From: Saprospira grandis | GTDB lineage: Bacteria > Bacteroidota > Bacteroidia > Chitinophagales > Saprospiraceae | Assembly: GCF_027594745.1 (NCBI RefSeq) | Contig: NZ_CP110854.1 | Coordinates: 3,489,501-3,553,500 of the forward strand | Length of the DNA: 64,000 nucleotides | Direction of reading: 5' to 3' | Shown here: positions 1 to 8,184 of the stretch, piece after piece | Position numbering within the stretch: position 1 is the stretch's first letter | Layout: the number at the start of each line of letters is the position of its first letter | The notes under the pieces: generated by a model | Database searches by the model: none | Told to the model about the DNA's origin: nothing | The model's input: the letters and a program-made list of their open reading frames with translations, nothing else | Position numbers and translations under genes: made by a program

Positions 1-59
1 TCGCCTAGACAAAAAGTATGGACTAGACAAATAAATTACTGCCTTAAAATCTTAGAACA

Positions 60-1880
60 ATGATGAATTATCTATTTGCTGGCTTGCCACTTTTATCGGT
101 GCAAAGCTGGACCTATATCTTAGTTGGGCTGACTTTTAGCCTCTATATTTTTATCGCTATTTGGTCAAGAGCTTCTTCTACCAAAGACTTCTATGTTGCT
201 GGTGGAGGGGTTTCGCCCCTAACCAATGGGGCGGCCACGGCTGCCGACTGGATGTCTGCCGCTTCCTTTATCTCTATGGCTGGACTGATTTCCTTTATGG
301 GCTATGATGGTGGGGTGTACCTCATGGGCTGGACCGGTGGGTATGTCCTTTTGGCCCTGACCATTGCGCCCTATCTGCGTAAGTTCGGTAAGTTTACGGT
401 GCCCGATTTTATCGGAGATCGCTATTACTCTGGTACCGCTCGTTTGGTGGCTGTTTTGGCCGCTATTATTGTCTCTTTTACTTATGTAGCTGGACAAATG
501 CGTGGGGTAGGAGTGGTCTTCTCTCGCTTTCTAGAAACCTCTATCGAATGGGGGGTAGTGATCGGGATGCTGATCGTATTTTTCTATGCCGTTTTGGGCG
601 GTATGAAAGGAATTACCTACACCCAGGTGGCCCAATACTGCGTTTTGATTTTTGCCTTTATGGTGCCCGCTATCTTTATTGCGATTCAGATGACTGGAAC
701 GCCTATTCCCCAGCTTGGCTTTGGCGGAACCCTAGAAGATGGCACTTTTCTCTTAGATAAATTAGATAGCCTGCATCGAGACCTCGGTTTTCATGAGTAT
801 ACCTCGGGCAAAAAGAGTATGATTGATGTCTTTGCCATTACTTGTGCCCTTATGGTGGGGACGGCTGGACTCCCTCACGTAATTGTGCGCTTCTTTACGG
901 TTCCCGATGTGCGCTCGGCTCGCCTTTCTGGCGGTTATGCACTGATCCTAATTGCTATTCTATACACTACGGCTCCTGCTATTGCGGCTTTTGCTCGCAC
1001 CAATCTCTTGCAAACGGTCTATAATGAAGAAACCAAAGAGCATGTAGAGTACAAAGCCATGCCCGACTGGTTCAAGAAGTGGGAAGAAACGGGCCTAGTC
1101 GCTTGGTCAGATAAAAACAATGATGGCCGCATTCAGTATGTGGCTGGTCCCGCTATCAAAGGCAAAACGCCTACTTTTGCCGAAGACAATGGCGCCAATG
1201 GCGAACGTCTGGTGACCAACCCCGATGAGTCGAGCAAAAATGAACTCTATATCGACCGTGATATTATGGTGTTGGCCAACCCTGAAATTGCCGAGCTCCC
1301 CAACTGGGTGATTGCTTTGGTTGCTGCAGGGGGACTAGCCGCCGCCCTTTCTACGGCTGCAGGTCTACTACTCGTCATTTCAACTTCTATTGCGCACGAT
1401 TTGCTCAAAATGCAGCTCATGCCCAACATTTCTGAAAAAGGAGAGCTTTTGGCTGCTCGAATTAGCGCCGCTTTTGCGGTGGTCGTTGCCGGTTATTTCG
1501 GGATCAATCCTCCCGGCTTTGTGGCGGCCGTTGTGGCCCTCGCCTTTGGTCTGGCTGCGGCCTCCTTCTTCCCCGCTATCATTCTGGGGATTTTCTACAA
1601 ACGGATGAACAAAGAAGGCGCAATTGCTGGAATGGTCGTCGGTTTGAGCCTTATGCTTTTCTATATGCTCAACTACAAATTTAATATGTTTGGCCCCACT
1701 ACTGCCGATGATTGGTGGTTTGGCATCTCGCCCGAAGGCTTCGGAACAGTCGCTATGGTCGTCAACTTTGTAGTCTCTATCGTGATTTGCCAGTTTACGC
1801 CGGCTCCCCCTCTAGAGGTGCAGCAAATTGTAGAAGAGATTCGCATTCCTTCTGGAGCTGGAGAAGCACAAGATCACTAA
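60..1880 (+). CDS. Sodium:solute symporter, acetate (ActP)-like
   Basis: A 606-residue multi-pass inner-membrane protein of the solute:sodium symporter (SLC5) family, most like the VC_2705/ActP type that carries acetate and other short monocarboxylates. The N-terminal part has the family pattern (DFYVAGGGVSP near residue 45, then TAADWMSAASF). A hydrophilic loop at about residues 325-415 contains an EF-hand-like DKNNDGRIQY stretch, and more membrane segments follow. The start is the first of two adjacent ATGs. Downstream lie a symporter-domain sensor kinase, a receiver and acetyl-CoA synthetase, which makes acetate the likely substrate, but substrate is inferred from context. A GC-rich element follows the stop directly. 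Confidence 0.85.
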   Translation: MMNYLFAGLPLLSVQSWTYILVGLTFSLYIFIAIWSRASSTKDFYVAGGGVSPLTNGAATAADWMSAASFISMAGLISFMGYDGGVYLMGWTGGYVLLALTIAPYLRKFGKFTVPDFIGDRYYSGTARLVAVLAAIIVSFTYVAGQMRGVGVVFSRFLETSIEWGVVIGMLIVFFYAVLGGMKGITYTQVAQYCVLIFAFMVPAIFIAIQMTGTPIPQLGFGGTLEDGTFLLDKLDSLHRDLGFHEYTSGKKSMIDVFAITCALMVGTAGLPHVIVRFFTVPDVRSARLSGGYALILIAILYTTAPAIAAFARTNLLQTVYNEETKEHVEYKAMPDWFKKWEETGLVAWSDKNNDGRIQYVAGPAIKGKTPTFAEDNGANGERLVTNPDESSKNELYIDRDIMVLANPEIAELPNWVIALVAAGGLAAALSTAAGLLLVISTSIAHDLLKMQLMPNISEKGELLAARISAAFAVVVAGYFGINPPGFVAAVVALAFGLAAASFFPAIILGIFYKRMNKEGAIAGMVVGLSLMLFYMLNYKFNMFGPTTADDWWFGISPEGFGTVAMVVNFVVSIVICQFTPAPPLEVQQIVEEIRIPSGAGEAQDH

Positions 1881-1890
1881 TACTAAGGAT

Positions 1891-2052
1891 TTGGGGCCTC
1901 CGCCTCGCTGCGCTCCTCGGCGCTACGTTTCGGGGCTCGCTGTTCGCTCGGCCCTTCGCTGCCTAAAGGCAGCTTGGTCTGGCCTTCGGCCACCCCTACA
2001 CATCGCTAGGCCTGCGGGGGCTTCGCCCCCTGCAAAACCCCAAAAAAAGGGG
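1891..2052 (+). repeat. GC-rich intergenic element, copy 1
   Basis: Begins ten bases after the symporter stop with the usual GGGGCCTCCGCC head. It carries the fixed blocks GCTCGGCCC and GGTCTGGCC. The variable stem between them is GCTGCC-TAAA-GGCAGC and the second stem is GGCC-TTC-GGCC. The tail holds GGGGGC-TTCG-CCCCC and ends with an A-run. No gene is supported here. Confidence 0.85.
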
Positions 2053-2088
2053 ACCAAAAAGTTCTTATTCTGTTTAGTAGGTTTGTAA

Positions 2089-2131
2089 GGAGAATAAAGT
2101 AGTGGAGACTACTTTATTTCTCCTTTTTTTT
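2089..2131 (+). terminator. Rho-independent terminator
   Basis: An inverted repeat with arms at 2089-2103 and 2108-2123 (one bulged base) around a GGAG loop is followed by eight Ts. It separates the symporter transcript from the following small membrane protein/kinase operon. Confidence 0.85.
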
Positions 2132-2222
2132 CGGTCTCCAACTATTTATGGCCAATAAATCTTTTCCCTAAAATTATATAGGTATCTAATTTTTTATATA
2201 TTGGGAAAAATGATTTTAACCT

Positions 2223-2420
2223 ATGCAAAAGCAGCGATTGATTAGTTGGTTTGGCTGTTGTTGTTTGCTCTTCAGTTATCCTATTGTCAAGAGTTTCAAT
2301 CAGTCAACTTTGGTGTTTGGAGTGCTACCGCTCTTCTACGCCTATGTGCTTTGTTTGTGGCTGCTCTTATTGCTAGGTTTATATTGGATCTTAAAGCAAG
2401 AAGACGAAACCACTAAATGA
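2223..2420 (+). CDS. Small two-TM membrane protein before sensor kinase
   Basis: A 65-residue protein with two hydrophobic segments (about residues 8-25 and 32-56) and a charged tail ending QEDETTK. Its stop overlaps the ATG of the downstream symporter-kinase, so the two are probably co-translated. In other bacteria small membrane proteins (DUF4212, DUF485 types) accompany acetate symporters. This one has the size and position for such a partner but no residue motif I can assign. Function unknown; membrane location is well supported and a role with the kinase is inference. Confidence 0.65.
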   Translation: MQKQRLISWFGCCCLLFSYPIVKSFNQSTLVFGVLPLFYAYVLCLWLLLLLGLYWILKQEDETTK

Positions 2421-5104
2421 GCGCAGCCCAACTTGCCATTCCAGTGGCTCTAGCCTATCTGGCTTTGTTGTTTGTGCTGGCCTATTGGGCCAACCGAAGA
2501 GCAGAGAAGGGGCAGAGCTGGACCGATAATCCCTTGGCCTATAGCCTGTCCTTAGCTGTATTTTGTACAGCCTGGACCTTCTACGGCAGTGTGGGTAAGG
2601 CGAGTAGCAGTGGGCCCGTTTTCTTAACGACTTATTTGGGACCGCTTTTGCTTTCGCCTGTTTGGTATTTGCTTTTGCGCCAAATGGTTCGAGTATCCAA
2701 AAAACAAAGAATAAGTTCTATTGCCGATTTTATTTCGGCCCGTTACGGAAAAAGCGGTTTTCTGGGTGGTTTGGTCGCCTTTATTGCCTTTGCTTGCGTG
2801 GTCCCTTATATCTCGCTACAGCTAAAAGCGATTACCGTTAGCCTAAATACCTTAATTGGCTATGATCCGGCTACCACAGACTTTAGCCAGATGACCATTT
2901 TGGGTGATACGGCTTTTTTTATTGCAATTATTCTAGCCATTTTCATCATCTTTTTTGGTACGCAAAATCTAGATAGCAGTAAACGCCGAGATGGGCTCAT
3001 GGCGGTCATCGTCTTTGAGTCGGTCTTTAAGTTAGTGACCTTTTTGGCCCTTGGCTTTTATGTAGCTTATGGGCTGTACGATGGACCAGGAAGTATTTTT
3101 CAGGCAGCACTGGAAAAAGAGGAGTTAAGGCCTTTACTCAGCATGCAGGGAAATGATAATTTGGGCTATTGGGATTGGTCTTGGTTTATCCTCATTTCTA
3201 TGTCGGCCATTTTGTTTCTGCCTCGGCAGTTTCAGGTGGCGGTAGTAGAAAATAGCCATGAGCAACACCTCAAAATGGCCAGTTGGTTTTTTCCGCTCTA
3301 TTTGTTGCTGATTAACCTTTTTGTGCCAATAATCGCTATTGCTGGCCGGCTCTATTTTGAGGGCCAAGCCTATGATGCCGATTCTTTTGTGCTGAGTCTG
3401 CCTTTGGCAGAGGGCCAAGATGCCTTGGCTTTGCTCTCTTTTTTGGGGGGCTTGGCCGCCGCTACTGGGATGATTATTATTGCTACTTTGGCCCTTTCTA
3501 CTATGGTCACAAGCAATTTGCTGATTCCTATATTGATTCGGACCAAAGCCATTGATTTGAATAAGGCGCAGCAGCTGAGTAGCAGCATTGTCTTTGCTCG
3601 AAGAGCAGCCGTGGCCTTTACCATTCTTTGGGCCTATATCTACTTTAAGATTATTGCTAATGCAAGGCCTTTGGTCGATACGGGTTGGGTTTCTTTTGTG
3701 GGCATTGCGCAGTTGGCGCCAGCTATGTTGGGCGGACTCTTTTGGCGGTCGGCCACAAAAGCCGGGGCCAAGGCGGGTATTTTAGCCGGCTTTATTGTTT
3801 GGGGAGCTATGCTTCCGCTGCCAGCACTTTGGCCCGATTGGGCTGCTTTGCTTGCCGATAGCGAACAGCATCCGGTGCCTAGAGCCGCTTTTTGGAGCTT
3901 GCTGACTAACCTCATTTTTTATGTGGGCGTTTCGCTCAGAAGTAAACCTTCTGCTTTGGAGCTGACGCAGGCGGCCCTCTTTATTGATGATGAGGACCAT
4001 TCGCCTTTTGCCGAGCCCGAAGAAGATGACCACAGCCAAATTCTCAACCACGATATTGTGGCCCTTTTGAGCCGCTTTATGAGTGAACAGGCCCTAGAGT
4101 GGGCCGAACAGTTCTTTGAAGAAAAAGGAAAGTCTTATCTCCCGATGAGCTTAGCCAATAATCAATTTATTCAGGCGGCAGAAAATACCTTGGGGGGCGT
4201 GCTAGGCACGGCTTCTGCTCGGGCCATCTTTGCCAGTATGGTCAAGCAAAAGCCCATTGGCCAAAAGCAACTCTTTAAGATGTTGCAGGAAACCGAGGCC
4301 CTTTTGCGCTATACCCGAGAAATCGAAAGTAAATCGGCCATTTTGCAGCGCACCCAAGCCGAACTCCAACAGGCCAATGAGCAGCTCAAAGAATTGGCCC
4401 AGATGAAAGACGATTTTGTGAGTACGGTAACGCATGAACTGCGCACCCCGCTTACCTCTATCCAATCGCTGAGTCAGATCCTAAAAGAGCGCAAAGACAG
4501 CTTGCCCGCCGAACGGCAGGCGCAGTTTCTGGCCGTTATCTTTAAGGAAAGCCAGCGGCTAGGCCGCCTAATTGATGAAGTTTTGGATTTTCAGCGCCTA
4601 GAGCAACGCAAAATGAGCTTTAGCTATTCCCGCTTTTTGGTCCAAGAACTCCTAGCCGATGTCTTACTGATCTTGGAAGAGTCTATGGAGCAAAATGGGG
4701 TGACCGTAGAAAATAAACTCCAAAGCCTTCGGCCCAACTATATTGTTGAGGCCGATTATGACCGATTAAAACAGGTCCTGATCAACCTCATCTCGAATGC
4801 CATTAAGTTTAAGCAGGCTGGCCGGCCTTTGCGCATACAAATTGATGCCGAAAAAAATGGGAAAGAGCTCATCTTTTCGGTCTCTGATAATGGCATTGGG
4901 ATTCCCAACGAGCTGCACCAATCTATCTTTGAGCAGTTTAAACAAGGGCAAATGCCCAGCCGCGACAAGCCCAAGGGCAGCGGCCTAGGCCTAGCCATCT
5001 GTAAGCAAATTATTGAGCAGCACCGAGGCCATATCTGGCTGAGTAGCCAGCCCAATTTTGGCTCTACCTTTTATTTCTCCATACCGCTAACAACAAAAAA
5101 ATGA
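2417..5104 (+). CDS. SLC5-STAC-histidine kinase (CbrA/CrbS-like)
   Basis: A sensor kinase of 895 residues. Residues 1 to about 500 form a sodium:solute symporter domain. Residues about 546-615 match the STAC linker of such kinases (ALLSRFMSEQALEW, then GGVLGTASARAIF). A short coiled coil follows, then a HisKA domain with phospho-acceptor His673 (STVTHELRTP) and a HATPase domain with N box NLISNAIKFK, DNGIGIP and GSGLGLAICKQ. No PAS domain is evident. CbrA, CrbS and MxtR proteins share this order, and CrbS controls acetyl-CoA synthetase genes in gammaproteobacteria. The acs-type gene downstream argues for the same acetate-sensing role. It overlaps the neighbouring genes by 4 bp on each side. 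Confidence 0.88.
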   Translation: MSAAQLAIPVALAYLALLFVLAYWANRRAEKGQSWTDNPLAYSLSLAVFCTAWTFYGSVGKASSSGPVFLTTYLGPLLLSPVWYLLLRQMVRVSKKQRISSIADFISARYGKSGFLGGLVAFIAFACVVPYISLQLKAITVSLNTLIGYDPATTDFSQMTILGDTAFFIAIILAIFIIFFGTQNLDSSKRRDGLMAVIVFESVFKLVTFLALGFYVAYGLYDGPGSIFQAALEKEELRPLLSMQGNDNLGYWDWSWFILISMSAILFLPRQFQVAVVENSHEQHLKMASWFFPLYLLLINLFVPIIAIAGRLYFEGQAYDADSFVLSLPLAEGQDALALLSFLGGLAAATGMIIIATLALSTMVTSNLLIPILIRTKAIDLNKAQQLSSSIVFARRAAVAFTILWAYIYFKIIANARPLVDTGWVSFVGIAQLAPAMLGGLFWRSATKAGAKAGILAGFIVWGAMLPLPALWPDWAALLADSEQHPVPRAAFWSLLTNLIFYVGVSLRSKPSALELTQAALFIDDEDHSPFAEPEEDDHSQILNHDIVALLSRFMSEQALEWAEQFFEEKGKSYLPMSLANNQFIQAAENTLGGVLGTASARAIFASMVKQKPIGQKQLFKMLQETEALLRYTREIESKSAILQRTQAELQQANEQLKELAQMKDDFVSTVTHELRTPLTSIQSLSQILKERKDSLPAERQAQFLAVIFKESQRLGRLIDEVLDFQRLEQRKMSFSYSRFLVQELLADVLLILEESMEQNGVTVENKLQSLRPNYIVEADYDRLKQVLINLISNAIKFKQAGRPLRIQIDAEKNGKELIFSVSDNGIGIPNELHQSIFEQFKQGQMPSRDKPKGSGLGLAICKQIIEQHRGHIWLSSQPNFGSTFYFSIPLTTKK

Positions 5105-5469
5105 ACGCTAAAATCTTAATTGTCGATGATGAGAGCAGCATCCGCCTAGCCCTAGAGTTTCTGATGCAGGACCAAGGCTATACGGTAGCTACTGCCGCCA
5201 ATGGCCAAGAAGGCCTAGCCAAAGTAGCCGAATTTGGTCCCCAACTCATCATTCTAGATGTTATGATGCCCATTATGGACGGACTAGAAATGGCCAAGGA
5301 AATGCGAACGCAGGGATTGTCGCCCGATACCGTTATCCTTTTCCTGACCGCCAAGGGCCAAGAACAAGACCGATTGGCTGGTTATGCCCATGGTGGCGAT
5401 GCCTATTTGGCCAAACCCTTTGATAACCAAGAGCTGGTTGAACTGATTGCAGAAATGCTAGAAGATTAA
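5101..5469 (+). CDS. Stand-alone receiver domain response regulator
   Basis: A 122-residue CheY-type receiver with all phosphorylation residues visible: acidic pair Asp9/Asp10, phospho-acceptor Asp53 (ILDVMMP), Thr83 (FLTAKG) and Lys105 (LAKPF). The ATG overlaps the kinase stop (ATGA), so kinase and receiver are translationally coupled and almost certainly cognate. The protein ends right after the receiver fold. It lacks the LuxR-type DNA-binding domain of CrbR-like partners, so the output must go through another protein. It is followed by a GC-rich element and acetyl-CoA synthetase. Confidence 0.9.
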   Translation: MNAKILIVDDESSIRLALEFLMQDQGYTVATAANGQEGLAKVAEFGPQLIILDVMMPIMDGLEMAKEMRTQGLSPDTVILFLTAKGQEQDRLAGYAHGGDAYLAKPFDNQELVELIAEMLED

Positions 5470-5481
5470 GCAGCCCTTGCG

Positions 5482-5660
5482 ACCTACAGGCGGCTTAGCC
5501 GCCGCAAGCGAGCGAAGCGAAGCGGCTGAGGGATGGATAGCAGTGGCGCGCAGCGCCAGACCGAGCAAAATGAGCGAAGCGAAATTTTGCGAAGGGCCGA
5601 GCAGCCCTGCGAGCTGCGACACAGCCCGACCCGCCCGCAGGGCGGGGCAGCCCCAAAAAA
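5482..5660 (-). repeat. GC-rich intergenic element, copy 2
   Basis: Reverse-oriented copy between the receiver and acetyl-CoA synthetase genes. Read on the minus strand, the variable stem between the CTCGGCCC and GGTCTG blocks is GCAAAAT paired with ATTTTGC, holding a small internal hairpin. It ends with GCCCC and an A-run. The arm has no stop in the acs frame, which creates a false 55-codon extension of that gene. Confidence 0.85.
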
Positions 5661-5697
5661 ATATAAATTTCACATACCTGACAAAATAGTTTCTAAT

Positions 5698-7599
5698 ATG
5701 GAACACCAAATCAACAGCTGGGAAGAATACGAAAAAGTATATGCAGAAAGCGTAGCCAATCCAGAGGCTTTTTGGGCCAATGTAGCCGAAAGTTTTTCAT
5801 GGAAAAAGAAATGGGATAATGTCCTTTCTTGGAATTTTGATGGCCCCGATGTCAAATGGTTTGAGGGCGCCGAATTGAATATTACGGAAAACTGCCTAGA
5901 CCGTCATTTGGCCGAAAGAGGCGATCAGACGGCGATTATTTGGGAGCCCAACGGACCCAAAACTCCTGAAATTCGCTTGACTTATAAGGAGTTGCATGCC
6001 AAGGTTTGCCAGATGGCCAATGTGCTCAAGTCTTATGGCGTAGTGAAGGGCGACCGAGTTTGTTTGTACATGCCGATGATTCCAGAACTGGCTATTGCGA
6101 CCTTGGCTTGTGCCCGTATTGGGGCCATTCACTCGGTGGTTTTTGCTGGTTTTTCGGCCAATGCTTTAGCCGACCGCATCAATGATGCGCAGGCCAAGGT
6201 AGTGCTTACTGCCGATGGTTCTTTGCGTGGGGCCAAAGTGATTCCCCTAAAAGATATTGCCGATGAGGCGCTCAGTCATTGTCCTTGCGTAGAAACCGTT
6301 TTGGTGGCTAAGCGCAGCGATAAGTTTTGCCATATGCAAGCGGGCCGAGATGTTTGGTTGGAAGAGGCGATGAATGCTGCGAGCACCGACTGTCCCGCCG
6401 AAACGATGAGCGCAGAAGATATGCTCTTCATTCTCTATACTTCGGGCTCTACGGGTAAGCCCAAAGGGGTGGTGCACACTACTGCGGGCTATATGGTTTA
6501 TGCCTATTATAGCTTTGTGAACGTTTTTCAGTATCAGCAGAATGACATCTACTGGTGTACGGCTGATATTGGCTGGATTACGGGCCACACTTACATTGTT
6601 TATGGGCCTTTGTTGGCTGGTGCTACTACGGTGATGTTTGAGGGCGTGCCTACTTGGCCCGATGCGGGTCGTTTTTGGGCCATTTGCGATAAATATCAAG
6701 TAAATCAGTTCTACACAGCCCCCACGGCCATCCGCGCTTTGATGGCCAAAGGCCTAGAATATGTAGCGCCTTACCGTCTGAACTCGCTCAAGGTTTTGGG
6801 TTCTGTTGGCGAGCCCATCAATGAAGAGGCTTGGCAGTGGTACAATAAGTATATTGGTAAGAGCCAATGCCCTATTGTAGATACTTGGTGGCAAACGGAA
6901 ACCGGCGGGATTATGATTTCGCCTTTGCCCAATATTACGCCTCTTAAGCCCACCTATGCTACTCGTCCCTTGCCGGGTATTCAGCCTTGTTTGCTCGATG
7001 CAGAGGGCAATGAATTGACAGAAAATAATGTAGAGGGTTTGTTGGCGGTTAAGTTTCCCTGGCCCTCAATGTTGCGCACGACTTATGGCGATCACGACCG
7101 CTGCAAACAGGTCTATTTCTCGATGTTTAAGGACAAATATTTTACGGGAGATGGCGCCAAACGCGATGCCGATGGCAATTATCGGATCATTGGCCGGGTA
7201 GATGACGTAATCAATGTTTCGGGCCACCGTTTGGGCACCGCCGAGCTCGAAAATGTGATCAATGAGCATGATATTATCGTAGAATCGGCTGTAGTAGGCT
7301 ATCCGCACGAAATTAAGGGTCAAGGCATTTTTGCCTTTGTGATTGTTCAGGAAGAATGCAGCCAAGAGGCTCTAGAGGCCGAGCTCAAAGAACTTATCAA
7401 TACCGAAATTGGTCCTATTGCCAAACCCGACCGCATTCAGGTGGTTTCGGGCCTTCCAAAAACCCGCTCGGGTAAAATTATGCGACGTATTCTTCGCAAA
7501 ATCGCTAGCGGAGACGTGAGCAACCTAGGAGATACCTCCACTTTACTTGATCCCTCTGTGGTGGAGGAAATCAAGGAGGCCGTTTTGGGCCAAGCCTAA
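5698..7599 (+). CDS. acs: Acetyl-coenzyme A synthetase
   Basis: AMP-forming acetate-CoA ligase of 633 residues. It activates acetate through acetyl-AMP to acetyl-CoA. The P-loop-like YTSGSTGKPKGV lies near residue 245, the TWWQTETGG motif follows, and the C-terminal RSGKIMRRILRK near residue 590 includes the conserved catalytic lysine that is the usual acetylation site. Length fits the family. The start was set at ATG 5698 (MEHQINSWEEYEK), because the longer frame from 5533 only reads through a GC-rich repeat. It lies downstream of the symporter-kinase and receiver in the same direction, consistent with acetate-responsive expression. Confidence 0.95.
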   Translation: MEHQINSWEEYEKVYAESVANPEAFWANVAESFSWKKKWDNVLSWNFDGPDVKWFEGAELNITENCLDRHLAERGDQTAIIWEPNGPKTPEIRLTYKELHAKVCQMANVLKSYGVVKGDRVCLYMPMIPELAIATLACARIGAIHSVVFAGFSANALADRINDAQAKVVLTADGSLRGAKVIPLKDIADEALSHCPCVETVLVAKRSDKFCHMQAGRDVWLEEAMNAASTDCPAETMSAEDMLFILYTSGSTGKPKGVVHTTAGYMVYAYYSFVNVFQYQQNDIYWCTADIGWITGHTYIVYGPLLAGATTVMFEGVPTWPDAGRFWAICDKYQVNQFYTAPTAIRALMAKGLEYVAPYRLNSLKVLGSVGEPINEEAWQWYNKYIGKSQCPIVDTWWQTETGGIMISPLPNITPLKPTYATRPLPGIQPCLLDAEGNELTENNVEGLLAVKFPWPSMLRTTYGDHDRCKQVYFSMFKDKYFTGDGAKRDADGNYRIIGRVDDVINVSGHRLGTAELENVINEHDIIVESAVVGYPHEIKGQGIFAFVIVQEECSQEALEAELKELINTEIGPIAKPDRIQVVSGLPKTRSGKIMRRILRKIASGDVSNLGDTSTLLDPSVVEEIKEAVLGQA

Positions 7600-7634
7600 A
7601 GTAGTTTTTTAGTCCCTTATTGGGTAGTTGTAGC

Positions 7635-7666
7635 GCCATGTAGCCAAGATGCTGCATGGCTTTTTT
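7635..7666 (+). terminator. Terminator after acetyl-CoA synthetase
   Basis: Ten-base stem GCCATGTAGC / GCTGCATGGC (one G-T pair) with a six-base loop and six Ts, 35 bases after the acs stop. Confidence 0.8.
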
Positions 7667-7677
7667 AATTATTTTTT

Positions 7678-7806
7678 GGGGCCTGCCGCCTTCGGCGGCC
7701 GGGCCCTTGCAGGGCTCGCAGGTCTGCTCGGCCCTGCGGGCTTCGCCCTTGGTCTGCCGCTTCGCGGCCCCCTTTCAGGCCCCTAGGCCGACGGGCCTTC
7801 GGCCCT
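7678..7806 (+). repeat. GC-rich intergenic element, copy 3
   Basis: Head GGGGCCTGCCGCC-TTCG-GGCGGC, then GCTCGGCCC. First variable stem GGGC-TTCG-CCC. The second stem is GCCGC-TTC-GCGGC in place of the common GGCC-TGC-GGCC, with pairing kept. The tail has AGGCCCCTAGGCC. Confidence 0.85.
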
Positions 7807-7811
7807 ATTTA

Positions 7812-7883
7812 CTGTGGGTTGAAACCCACAGCAAGAATGGTATTGCTTCGCAATGATCGCTAAATGAGGGTTGAAACCCTCAT
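7812..7883 (+). repeat. Triplet of short palindromes
   Basis: Three hairpin sequences in a row: CTGTGGGTTGAAACCCACAG (7812-7831), ATTGCTTCGCAAT (7842-7854) and ATGAGGGTTGAAACCCTCAT (7864-7883). The same triplet, reversed, sits beside GC-rich arms near 30.8 and 41.6 kb. Confidence 0.85.
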
Positions 7884-7896
7884 GAAATTAACTTAT

Positions 7897-7919
7897 CGGC
7901 CATCCTTTGATAAAAATTT
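7897..7919 (+). repeat. 23-bp sequence shared with 55.5 kb
   Basis: CGGCCATCC followed by TTTGATAAAAATTT occurs here and, identically, at 55531-55553, each time next to GC-rich elements. Function unknown. Confidence 0.7.
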
Positions 7920-7966
7920 CGTGTTAAATAGAGTATGCAGACTTTGATGGGCTGTTTTGCAGTGAG

Positions 7967-8107
7967 CAGGCGGCGCAGGCTGAGGGGCTGTAGCAGGGCC
8001 GCCGAAGGCGGCAGACCAAAGCGCTGAAAGCGCTGCAGGGCCGAGCGAGCAGCGAGCTGCGCAATGGCCCGACCCAAGGCCGAAGGCCACAGGGGCAGCC
8101 CCCAAAA
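7967..8107 (-). repeat. GC-rich intergenic element, copy 4
   Basis: Minus-oriented copy. The variable stem is AGCGC-TTTCA-GCGCT between CTCGGCCC and GGTCTG (minus strand). It ends GCAGCCCCC plus an A-run about 75 bases before the next gene. Confidence 0.85.
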
Positions 8108-8184
8108 AGAAGAATTGTAACCATTAACATTTTTATCCTTATAATAAGGTATAGAATAATTCATCCCCTCCTAAACGCTAAGCT

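Noticed and set aside
1..59. Possible 3' end of an upstream gene
   Set aside because: Too short to judge; no frame with recognisable residues.
7656..8164. Small open frames inside GC-rich elements (e.g. 7656-7856, 7880-8164)
   Set aside because: They consist of element sequence and recur in many copies and frames; no start context or protein similarity.
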